From contig JAOUEZ010000019.1 in the NCBI GenBank assembly GCA_029858465.1, forward strand, positions 1 through 13,014: a DNA stretch of 13,014 nucleotides, read 5' to 3'. Shown here in pieces: positions 6,757-13,014 of this stretch. The notes beneath the pieces are model-generated. The model was not told the DNA's origin. It saw only the letters and a list, made by a program, of their open reading frames with translations, and made no database searches. The stretch comes from Thermoplasmata archaeon. GTDB taxonomy: Archaea; Thermoplasmatota; Thermoplasmata; UBA10834; DTMW01. The position numbers and the translations under genes are program-made. Positions within the stretch are counted from its first letter, which is position 1. Every line of letters starts with the position of its first letter.

Positions 6757-6814
6757 GACAATTAATGGCTCGATCAAATCTATCAGCAATTAGTTATTCG
6801 AAAAGGATTCTACA

Positions 6815-9022
6815 ATGAATGAGAGGGGACACGAGATGATTAATGAGACAAATTATGGAATTGCAAAAAAGGAAAGCAGGCCTGATTTCCGGTTGATGGG
6901 GCGGAGAATCCTGGCAATGAGCATACTTGTTATGATGCTCATAATGGCTTTCCAGGCAGTCTTGCCGAAGGTGGCAGCGCAGCAACAGGAAAGAGTCTTA
7001 ACGATTGCCATGGGCGAACCGATAGACAGTGCAAATCCGTTCGTTGGAATAACCGATAACGCGTACATTTTCTTCGGATTGGTATATGACTATCTGATGT
7101 CGCCTGATGAGGACTTAATAAATAGGCCTAACATCGCGGAGAGTTGGTATTACATGGATGGTCCGACCGCCGCAACCACCGGGAGCAATTTCGCGTTGCT
7201 GGACCACAATCAGACGCCTGATGACTGGCCGTTGGGATCGATCTGGCAGTACAACATATCACATGATATCTTCTGGAGCGACGGTGTAGATCTGACGGCG
7301 GACGACGTCAAATGGACAATGGAGATACAAACAGGAGCGAATTTCAACACGTATTGGGCCTATCAGCCGTATACCAGATGGATGAACTACATTGAGAAGG
7401 TGGACGAATATACGGTCCGAATATTCTATGCCGACTTCGACACCGAGCAGCCATTCCCGGTCGCTTTCGGGGGTAACCTCTATATTCCAATCATGCCGAG
7501 GCACGCATTTGAAGGAAAAGCTTCATCATTCCTCGGACAGGAATGGAGTGGCATTCCAGCCATTGGCAGTGGGGCATTCAGAGGATCTGCAAACCTAGAG
7601 GCTGAGCTGATCGCCAAAGAGAGCGTCAACATGGTCAGGAATGATTTCTATGACTTTGTCGACCCGGCGGATGACGAAAGAAAAGGCCTCGGGGGGAAAT
7701 ATAACAGGACCGTTGAAATTGACAGGTTGGTAATGAAGTTCTTCTCAGAGGAATCTACACTTTCTCTCTCAGTAAGAACTGGGGACACCGATACCGGAGA
7801 AATCCAGGCCGGCACTTATTTGACATGGATTGACGACCCGAACCTCCCTGCAGCAGTGAGCACTCAGGTTCTGCTAAGCCCGACCGCATATTCAAAGCAG
7901 GTCGTTCTCAATGATTATGCCGATGCTGCTGGTGAGCTAAATCCGTTGAGGCTTGATCCCGCAGTCCAGCGGGCGGTAGCCCTTGCGACGAATAAGACGC
8001 ATATCAAGAACGCGATCTACAAAGAACTCGCAGATCCTGGCTATGGCTTAATTTCGCCTGTATGGCCAGAATGGTATTGGGAGCCTGACAACTCGCCTTC
8101 GACATTTGATGTCTATAACGAAACAGGTGTGTCAATCTATAACTACACAAAGCCTCAGATCAATGTGATGGATTACGACATTGTCACAGCCAATGAGATA
8201 CTGAATGCTGCAGGATACGTTTGGCAGAACTCATCCGGAAAGACAGTGAGAGTCGCCGGTGATCTGGCAGCAAAGAGAATGAAGGCAATGTTCGACACCG
8301 ACCCCGGGAGCATCTTAGGAAAGGAGCTGGTTTTCGAGCAGGTCGTCGAACAGGAGGTCTTTGAGGACCGGCAGGTAGGAGATTTCTTGGTCTCTGAGTG
8401 GGAGAAGATAGGAGTTTGGATACAATCCGGCCAAGGCGGTCATACGATCTCCCTGGTCAACTCGGCCACTTGGAACCTGTTAATCTACAGCTACACATAC
8501 AACACAATGCAGACCTACTGGAGCGGAGACATTGACCCGAACTACCTGACATATGTCGCAAGCAGCTTCTCCCTATGGGGATGGAACGAGTTCGGGACGA
8601 CGGTCGAGGAATACGACAACTACTACCTCAATCAGGCCAGGACCTTCGATTATGATGAAAGAAAGTACTGGGTAGACAAGTGCTCCGAGTGGATGTATCT
8701 CTCTGGCAGCGTCATTACTACGGTGTATCCCAAAATCTGCTTCGCAATAAACAATGAGTCTTGGGAAGGCTGGGGCGACTGGATCGCGCATCCCGGCATG
8801 ACAATGGACGCATTCTGGACCGAGAATCCGCTCTGGTGGAAACTCCAATACAAGGAGCAGGAAGTTCAGCCCTTCCCAGTTGAAGCTTTGATTGCAGGGA
8901 TTGGAGTCGTCGCAGTGATTGTCGCGGTTACCGCCGTGATAATGTTGCGCAAAAAGAAGAAAATCCAGTCAATGCTCGAAGAAGAAGAGGAAGGAGAAGA
9001 GGATCTCGAAGAGGAAGAATAA
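6815..9022 (+). CDS. ABC transporter substrate-binding protein, family 5 (peptide/opine type), C-terminally anchored
   Basis: The extracellular receptor of a peptide-type ABC importer, 735 residues. It has a basic N-terminus, a signal segment at about 32-50 (RRILAMSILVMMLIMAFQ) and probable cleavage after KVAA (residue 55). No lipobox cysteine is visible. The family 5 fold starts at RVLTIAMGEPIDSANPFV and continues with FGLVYDYLM, NIAESW and VDLTADDVKWTME. At the C-terminus a membrane helix (about 689-711) is followed by RKKKK and a glutamate-rich cytoplasmic tail. This two-ended layout is common in archaeal binding proteins. Several N-x-S/T sites fit an exported glycoprotein. It is longer than the usual 500-600 residues. 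Two permease genes follow after a 321-base gap. The start is either ATG 6815 (AAAAGGAT upstream) or ATG 6836 (GAGGGG upstream); both leave the signal segment intact. Di- or oligopeptides are the likely ligand, but nickel, sugars or opines also occur in this family. Confidence 0.92.
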   Translation: MNERGHEMINETNYGIAKKESRPDFRLMGRRILAMSILVMMLIMAFQAVLPKVAAQQQERVLTIAMGEPIDSANPFVGITDNAYIFFGLVYDYLMSPDEDLINRPNIAESWYYMDGPTAATTGSNFALLDHNQTPDDWPLGSIWQYNISHDIFWSDGVDLTADDVKWTMEIQTGANFNTYWAYQPYTRWMNYIEKVDEYTVRIFYADFDTEQPFPVAFGGNLYIPIMPRHAFEGKASSFLGQEWSGIPAIGSGAFRGSANLEAELIAKESVNMVRNDFYDFVDPADDERKGLGGKYNRTVEIDRLVMKFFSEESTLSLSVRTGDTDTGEIQAGTYLTWIDDPNLPAAVSTQVLLSPTAYSKQVVLNDYADAAGELNPLRLDPAVQRAVALATNKTHIKNAIYKELADPGYGLISPVWPEWYWEPDNSPSTFDVYNETGVSIYNYTKPQINVMDYDIVTANEILNAAGYVWQNSSGKTVRVAGDLAAKRMKAMFDTDPGSILGKELVFEQVVEQEVFEDRQVGDFLVSEWEKIGVWIQSGQGGHTISLVNSATWNLLIYSYTYNTMQTYWSGDIDPNYLTYVASSFSLWGWNEFGTTVEEYDNYYLNQARTFDYDERKYWVDKCSEWMYLSGSVITTVYPKICFAINNESWEGWGDWIAHPGMTMDAFWTENPLWWKLQYKEQEVQPFPVEALIAGIGVVAVIVAVTAVIMLRKKKKIQSMLEEEEEGEEDLEEEE

Positions 9023-9055
9023 GGGTCAAAGAAACCTCACAACGTGATGAAAGAA

Positions 9056-9102
9056 GAGGGGGCGATTTTGCTCCCCCTTCCGAATTATATTTTCGATTTT
9101 TT
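9056..9102 (+). terminator. Hairpin and T-rich terminator after the binding-protein gene
   Basis: GGGGG (9058-9062) pairs with CCCCC (9073-9077) around a ten-base loop, with two further outer pairs (A-T and G-T). T-rich sequence with runs of four and six T follows (to 9102, with more beyond). It begins 34 bases after the binding-protein stop. It should end or reduce transcription into the permease genes, allowing more binding protein than permease. Confidence 0.6.
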
Positions 9103-9203
9103 GATTGTTTTCGTTATTTTGTCATCCCTTTATCCTTGGATATCGAACATAGATTCCTGCACCTACCTTGACTACTGGATGCAAAAAAATTCAAAGATAA
9201 CTC

Positions 9204-9211
9204 TTTTATAC
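9204..9211 (+). promoter_or_regulatory. TATA box, probable promoter of the permease genes
   Basis: TTTTATAC in a run CTCTTTTATACAAAAG is a good archaeal TATA box. Transcription would start near 9233, about 110 bases before the permease ATG. Together with the terminator just upstream it suggests the permeases form a separate transcript. Confidence 0.5.
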
Positions 9212-9324
9212 AAAAGCAATAATGTCCCTTTATCAATCGGGGGTCCAGATGACTTTGTCTACCTTTGGAGTCGGATCTGAAACAAAGCGTTGCTTGAAGA
9301 CCTTCGAATTTTTACGCGCGACCT

Positions 9325-9333
9325 GAGGAGGAG
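9325..9333 (+). promoter_or_regulatory. Ribosome binding site that decides the DppB-type start
   Basis: GAGGAGGAG lies ten bases before ATG 9344. It argues against the upstream TTG at 9290, which has no such site. Confidence 0.6.
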
Positions 9334-9343
9334 TGTACAAAGC

Positions 9344-10330
9344 ATGGCAAGATCGATGAGGGGATATTTCCTTAGAAAGGTGATCTATCTCGGCATTACG
9401 GTCCTTCTCATCATGACTTTCAACTTCTTCCTCTTCAGAATCATGCCCGGTGACCCTATCCGTTTGCTTTTCCCGAGGGGTGCTGACCCTGATACCCTAG
9501 AACTCTGGCGTGGCCTGCTCGGTCTAGACAAGCCCATATGGGAACAATATTTCAATTACATCATAGGCACTTTCACGGGAGACTGGGGGATCAGCTTCGG
9601 TTTCGCCAAGAGGGAGCCGATCTTCGACATCCTTCCGCCTTTCATAACAAAGACTCTGTTCCTTTCTGGTGTTGGCACTGTGCTTGCAGTCTTCCTCGGC
9701 GTCATATACGGTCGTGAAGCTGCCTGGAGAAAGGGCAAGATATTCGACAAGGTCGCGACCACAACGGCGGTCGTTCTCTACTCAGTCCCGACTTTTCTGT
9801 TCGCACTTTTCTACATCATGATATTCGCGTTTATAATTCCGACATGGCCATTCCAGGGAGCCACTAGCCCTAGCTATTTATTCGATAGCATGAATATTTT
9901 CGAGCAGATAATTGATGTCGCTCAACATGCGTTCCTGCCTGTCATGTCCCTCATTCTCGAAAGCCTTGCAGGATTCGCCTTAATTGTAAGGAGCAGCCTC
10001 ATCGATGTCCTGACAGAAGACTACATATTGACGGCTGAGGCGAAGGGGCTGGAAGAGAGAGATATCCTGAAGAAGCATGCGATGCCGAACGCATTGCTGC
10101 CTGTTGTCGCAGTCATCGCCCTCAACGTCGGTTGGATCATGGGCGGAACCGTCATGATTGAGTATATTTTCACTTACAAGGGATTGGGATACTTGACATG
10201 GGAGGCAATCCTGTATTACGATTTCCCCCTGCTTCAAGCAGTTTTCTTCCTTGAAATTGTCGCAGTCCTTGCTGCAAACTTCATCGCTGACATACTGAAC
10301 TTCTACCTTGACCCGAGGGTGAAAATCTGA
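9344..10330 (+). CDS. ABC transporter permease, DppB/OppB type
   Basis: A membrane subunit of the peptide-type importer, 328 residues, normal for the family. The N-terminus is typical: a basic start, a first helix (YLGITVLLIMTFNFFLFRI) and the FRIMPGDPIR motif. Five further helices follow. The cytoplasmic EAA loop that docks the ATPase is at about residues 231-254 (EAKGLEERDILKKHAMPNAL). It is followed by GGTVMIEYIFTYKGLGYLTW, a standard DppB stretch. The stop codon lies inside the ribosome binding site of the next gene, so translation of the two permeases is coupled. Starting at TTG 9290 would add 18 residues without family support. Confidence 0.93.
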   Translation: MARSMRGYFLRKVIYLGITVLLIMTFNFFLFRIMPGDPIRLLFPRGADPDTLELWRGLLGLDKPIWEQYFNYIIGTFTGDWGISFGFAKREPIFDILPPFITKTLFLSGVGTVLAVFLGVIYGREAAWRKGKIFDKVATTTAVVLYSVPTFLFALFYIMIFAFIIPTWPFQGATSPSYLFDSMNIFEQIIDVAQHAFLPVMSLILESLAGFALIVRSSLIDVLTEDYILTAEAKGLEERDILKKHAMPNALLPVVAVIALNVGWIMGGTVMIEYIFTYKGLGYLTWEAILYYDFPLLQAVFFLEIVAVLAANFIADILNFYLDPRVKI

Positions 10331-10335
10331 GGTGA
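10329..10335 (+). promoter_or_regulatory. Ribosome binding site of the DppC-type gene
   Basis: GAGGTGA overlaps the TGA stop of the preceding permease (10328-10330) and lies five bases before ATG 10341. This supports ATG 10341 over the GTG at 10332, which is inside the site. Confidence 0.7.
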
Positions 10336-10340
10336 ACAGG

Positions 10341-11672
10341 ATGGTCAAGAGCACTAAAATCGAACAGTCAAAAGTATTGAAATTCCTTATTATAATAGCC
10401 TGCTTCTTCCTTCTTGTCGGAATAGCCGAGGCGTTCAACTGGGGACTCACTACTTCAAATATGGAATACACTGGAGCGTTTCTTGTCGGTTTCGCAGCGA
10501 TTCTTATGGCTGCTGCATTCCTTAAATTCATCAAAGAAAGCGCGAGCCAAAGGATGGTCGCTCTTATACTCCTCATCGTGACAGTTGTTACAGTGACTCT
10601 CCCGCTTGCGATTCTTGGACTCCTCGCACCTGGATCTGTGAGAGAGCTGGAATTCAATGTTGTAACTATGATGATGGATGGGATAGTCATCGCACTTGTT
10701 GGCTACGTATTCCTGATCCTCATGTTTGTCTCAATTTCCGACCTCATTGGCAAATCCCGCGTTCATGGGATAGAGAAATTGATGGGTCCGGCAAGAGCCG
10801 AGAAGGTAAGATTGGCCAATGACCGGCTGAAAAAAATCTGGAAGCAATACTCGACCAACAGGGCCGGAGTATTCGCATTAATTGTGCTGATAATAATCAC
10901 AACAATTGCAGTCATCGGTCCATTTCTCGCACCTGAGGAACCGCTACAACCGAAGATACCCGAAAGCCTCACGCCGCAACCCCCGTCCGACAGGCATTGG
11001 TTCGGTACGGACTCTGAGGACAAGGATGTGTGGTCACAGTTCCTATATGGTGCAAAGACTTCGCTTATTGTCGGAATTTTAGCCGGTCTAATATCGCTTA
11101 TCATAGGTACGGTCATCGGGCTTGTCGCCGGATATTTCGGAAGGGTCTGGGACGAGGTGCTGATGAGATTGACGGACTTCTTCCTTGTTATCCCCTGGTT
11201 CCCTCTGATGATCGTGCTTGTCGCCATACTTGGCAGAAGCCTTTGGATCGTTATCTTCGTCATCGGTATTGTCTCATGGTCCCCGACCGCCAGAGTTGTC
11301 AGGGCGTCTGTGCTATCGATCAAGGAGAAGATGTACATCGAGAGATCTAGAGCACTCGGCGCAAAGACATCCCACATCATAAGGAGACACATTTTCCCGA
11401 ACGTCTTCCCGCTGATTGTCGCGACAAGCATATTGCTCGTAGCAGAGGCGATATTCTCTGAGGCTTTCCTGGCTTTCTTCGGTCTCGGAGACCCGAATGT
11501 CGTCGGCTGGGGTTGGATGCTCGAGAGAGCGCATGATCAATCGGCCATGCTCAACTTATGGTGGTGGTGGATATTGCCTCCGGCGGTTGGCATCATTGTG
11601 CTGATCATGAGCTTCTATCTCGTCGGAGATACCCTAGACGAGATCCTGAACCCCAGGTTAAAGAGAAGATAA
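10341..11672 (+). CDS. ABC transporter permease, DppC/OppC type, with an N-terminal four-helix extension
   Basis: The second membrane subunit of the importer, 443 residues against the usual 280-320. The family part begins near residue 165 with a basic stretch (RLKKIWKQYSTNRAGVFAL), the OppC N-terminal helix (about 175-197) and RHWFGTDSEDKDVWSQFLYG, matching the HxxGTDxxGRDVxSRxxYG pattern. The EAA docking loop is ERSRALGAKTSHIIRRHIF (about 334-352), followed by EAFLAFFGLGDP and the usual DEILNPRLKRR ending. The extra 160 residues in front contain about four hydrophobic segments (about 12-30, 44-63, 74-97 and 112-132) and then a basic linker (138-165). I do not recognise this extension. No ATPase genes follow; the next gene, rtcA, starts 79 bases on, so the importer must use ATPases encoded elsewhere. 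Confidence 0.92.
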   Translation: MVKSTKIEQSKVLKFLIIIACFFLLVGIAEAFNWGLTTSNMEYTGAFLVGFAAILMAAAFLKFIKESASQRMVALILLIVTVVTVTLPLAILGLLAPGSVRELEFNVVTMMMDGIVIALVGYVFLILMFVSISDLIGKSRVHGIEKLMGPARAEKVRLANDRLKKIWKQYSTNRAGVFALIVLIIITTIAVIGPFLAPEEPLQPKIPESLTPQPPSDRHWFGTDSEDKDVWSQFLYGAKTSLIVGILAGLISLIIGTVIGLVAGYFGRVWDEVLMRLTDFFLVIPWFPLMIVLVAILGRSLWIVIFVIGIVSWSPTARVVRASVLSIKEKMYIERSRALGAKTSHIIRRHIFPNVFPLIVATSILLVAEAIFSEAFLAFFGLGDPNVVGWGWMLERAHDQSAMLNLWWWWILPPAVGIIVLIMSFYLVGDTLDEILNPRLKRR

Positions 11673-11751
11673 TCAATAGCGTTCTGCCTGATTTCGAGTC
11701 ATCGAGCATACATCATGCGAATTTCTTTCTGTGTAGCCTAGGGGGTCGGAA

Positions 11752-12771
11752 TTGACGATCGAAATAGATGGAGGATACGGAGAGGGCGGCGGCCAGATAG
11801 TGAGAACCGCTATTGCGATGAGCTGTGCGCTCAGACAGGATGTCTCTATTTCGAACATTAGAAAGGGCAGAAGGCAGCCCGGACTCAGACCGCAGCATCT
11901 TGCCGGAATAAGTCTGGCTGCTGAGATGACGGATGCGGTTATGAAAGGATTGGAGGTCGAGTCCACCGATCTCGAATTCCGGCCAAAAACCAACACGGGC
12001 GGAAAATACGAAATCGACATCGGCACGGCGGGAAGCGTCTCCCTTGTCATACAGACATGTCTCCTGCCCGCGCTTTTCTCCAACGGCTCAACGGAGCTGA
12101 TAATCCATGGCGGCACAGATGTCCCTTGGTCCCCTCCGATCGATTATCTGGATCGTGTTTTCCTCCCTATACTCAGAAAGATGGGAGTGAACGCCGAGCT
12201 GTTCGTCGAGCAAAGAGGTTTCTATCCCTCAGGCGGAGGAATCATCAGGCTGGAAATATCGCCGAGCAGAGAATTGAGAGGTTTAGAGCTGACTGCCAGA
12301 GGAAAAATGAAGGAGATATCCGGCTCAATAGTTTCCAGGAATCTGCCCGAGCACGTATGCGAGAGAATGAAGAATGCTGCGGTAAAGAGCCTTGCGGATT
12401 TCCCGGCGCCGAAGATATCCATCGATTCTGGGAGGGGACCGAGCACAGGGGCGGTTATCTCTCTCGCGGCAATCTATGAGAAAACAATACTCGGATCAAA
12501 CGCCCTTGGCGAAAAGGGTGTTCCTGCCGAGAGAGTGGGTGAGATCGCCTCGGAGGGGCTGAAGGAGGAGATGATCTCCGAGGCCACTTTGGATATCCAT
12601 GCCACCGATCAGATTATTCCGTTCTTGTATCTTGGAAGGGGCAGATCGGAGTTCAGAACTACTGAGCTCTCGCTTCATGCAAGGACGAACATCTGGGTCA
12701 TGGACCATTTCATCAAAAGGAACAAGGAGATTTCTGAGACCGGGCAATCTACGAGAATGATAATCTCATAA
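11752..12771 (+). CDS. rtcA: RNA 3'-terminal phosphate cyclase RtcA
   Basis: Converts an RNA 3'-phosphate to a 2',3'-cyclic phosphate using ATP, through a covalent enzyme-AMP intermediate, in RNA repair or processing. The 339 residues are the normal length. Family motifs run in order: DGGYGEGGGQIVRTA at the start, RPGLRPQH-like QPGLRPQHLAG near residue 42, LEFRPKT, GTAGSVSLVIQTCLLPALF near 91, PPIDYLDRVFLPIL, GFYPSGGGI near 156, GRGPSTGAVISLAA near 227, and the C-terminal HATDQIIPFL. The AMP-accepting histidine is His309 in LSLHARTNI. It starts at TTG 11752, with GGGGGT at 11740-11745 as ribosome binding site; starting there gives the standard RtcA N-terminus. It may be co-transcribed with the permeases, as no promoter is obvious in the 79-base gap. 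No rtcB or other RNA repair gene is in the window. Confidence 0.96.
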   Translation: MTIEIDGGYGEGGGQIVRTAIAMSCALRQDVSISNIRKGRRQPGLRPQHLAGISLAAEMTDAVMKGLEVESTDLEFRPKTNTGGKYEIDIGTAGSVSLVIQTCLLPALFSNGSTELIIHGGTDVPWSPPIDYLDRVFLPILRKMGVNAELFVEQRGFYPSGGGIIRLEISPSRELRGLELTARGKMKEISGSIVSRNLPEHVCERMKNAAVKSLADFPAPKISIDSGRGPSTGAVISLAAIYEKTILGSNALGEKGVPAERVGEIASEGLKEEMISEATLDIHATDQIIPFLYLGRGRSEFRTTELSLHARTNIWVMDHFIKRNKEISETGQSTRMIIS

Positions 12772-12790
12772 GGAAATGACCGCCACCGCT

Positions 12791-13014
12791 TCATCCGTAC
12801 ATGCTCGGCTTAGCTGAAGGTCTCTGGGTCTTTGGCAAAGCCTGCGCCTGAACCTCTCTAAGCCTTGCCTCGATCCGCTGTGCTTCCTCGAAGAGCGGCT
12901 TGGCATCCAAGTCTATCCCGAGGATAAGGTCATCTATCGCCTCGAGAACCAGTGCCGCGGCTCCAGCGTCTGGAAAATCCGGATGCGCTTCCGCGAGTAG
13001 CGTGATAACATCGA
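12791..13014 (-). CDS. PAC2 family protein (proteasome assembly chaperone type), N-terminal part missing
   Basis: The last 73 codons of a minus-strand gene cut by the right edge. The visible part is a helical C-terminus: LLAEAHPDFPDAGAAALVLE, then IDDLILGIDLDAKPLFEEA, an R/E/Q-rich helix (QRIEARLREVQAQ) and a proline/lysine linker ending in PSMYG. Archaeal PAC2 proteins typically have this pattern: a domain end with a short 'I-D-L-x-x-L...A..IE' helix and a terminal tyrosine-glycine. They are related to proteasome assembly chaperones. The assignment rests on the C-terminus only and is therefore moderate. The gene converges with rtcA, with 19 bases between stop codons. Confidence 0.65.
   Translation of the reverse strand, partial: DVITLLAEAHPDFPDAGAAALVLEAIDDLILGIDLDAKPLFEEAQRIEARLREVQAQALPKTQRPSAKPSMYG

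Larger units (their letters stand above)
6485..6814 (+). other. Intergenic region between divergent exchanger and ABC importer genes
   Basis: No convincing gene here. A 69-codon frame at 6584-6793 starts at TTG and has no ribosome binding site or recognisable protein pattern. The region should hold the promoter of the ABC importer, but I see no clear TATA box close to its start. CTTATCG (6669-6675), GATATTATT (6682-6690) and CAATTAAT (6759-6766) are weak candidates. Two short inverted repeats (6708-6722 and 6738-6756) are listed separately and could be regulator sites. Confidence 0.5.
9023..9343 (+). other. Spacer between binding protein and permease genes
   Basis: No gene is supported. It holds a G5/C5 hairpin followed by T-rich sequence (9056-9102), then a TATA box (9204-9211), and ends in the permease ribosome binding site (9325-9333). 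A 78-codon frame at 9044-9280 runs through the hairpin and T-rich stretch and looks like a chance frame. Confidence 0.55.

Noticed and set aside
6584..6793. A 69-codon plus-strand frame ahead of the importer
   Set aside because: TTG start without a ribosome binding site, no recognisable pattern, and it overlaps inverted repeats in what should be the promoter region.
8978..9019. GAA/GAG-rich repeat at the end of the binding-protein gene, considered as a simple-sequence repeat
   Set aside because: It encodes the acidic cytoplasmic tail after the membrane anchor, a common feature of archaeal anchored binding proteins; no DNA-level repeat function is needed.
9044..9280. A 78-codon plus-strand frame between the binding-protein and permease genes
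   Set aside because: Its first part is the GC hairpin and T-rich terminator, its hydrophobic stretch comes from the T-rich DNA, it has no ribosome binding site, and the promoter for the permeases lies within it.
9980..10690. A 236-codon antisense frame across the two permease genes
   Set aside because: It lies opposite two firmly identified membrane proteins and its protein is low in recognisable structure; it is a by-product of codon bias.
10763..11431. A 222-codon antisense frame within the DppC-type permease
   Set aside because: Fully inside a clear gene on the other strand, with no start signals or family features.
1..13014. CRISPR array, transposon, prophage, toxin-antitoxin or defence system
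   Set aside because: No spaced direct repeats, terminal repeats, transposase, integrase or effector domains were found on either strand.

Overview
The window looks like chromosomal DNA from a euryarchaeon, possibly of the Thermoplasmatota side, although I cannot assign a lineage by eye. Archaeal signs are a UPF0147 family gene, a stand-alone Lrp-type ligand-binding domain, an rtcA gene, a PAC2 family (proteasome assembly chaperone) C-terminus, a tRNA gene without an encoded CCA, TATA-like boxes about 25 bases ahead of likely transcript starts, and GGTGAT-type ribosome binding sites. There are no mobile elements, CRISPR arrays, phage genes or visible pseudogenes. Coding is dense and base composition looks even.

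Left part (1-3240, plus strand): an M42 metallo-aminopeptidase cut by the left edge is followed with no gap by an M20 family amidohydrolase/peptidase. Then come three small genes: a 56-residue acidic protein of unknown function, an Lrp/AsnC ligand-binding domain without a DNA-binding domain, and a UPF0147 protein. A tRNA-Gly(CCC) follows at 3311-3382.

Middle part (3400-6439, minus strand): two membrane antiporters lie in tandem. One is a CPA2 (Kef-like) cation:proton antiporter and the other a CaCA (sodium/calcium exchanger) family protein. Both depart from family consensus at ion-binding positions.

Right part (6815-12771, plus strand): a peptide/opine-type ABC importer has a membrane-anchored binding protein and two permeases (DppB/OppB and DppC/OppC types), but no ATPase genes follow. 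A hairpin/T-rich terminator and a likely new promoter separate the binding protein from the permeases. Next is rtcA (RNA 3'-terminal phosphate cyclase), which converges on a PAC2 gene cut by the right edge.

Together, two peptidases and an oligopeptide-type importer suggest a peptide-using heterotroph, and the two antiporters suggest ion homeostasis. I see no clear new defence or mobile system. The items most worth a second look are the altered ion-binding motif, extra C-terminal membrane region and histidine-rich tail of the CPA2 antiporter, the four-segment N-terminal extension of the DppC-type permease, and the unannotated 56-residue gene.
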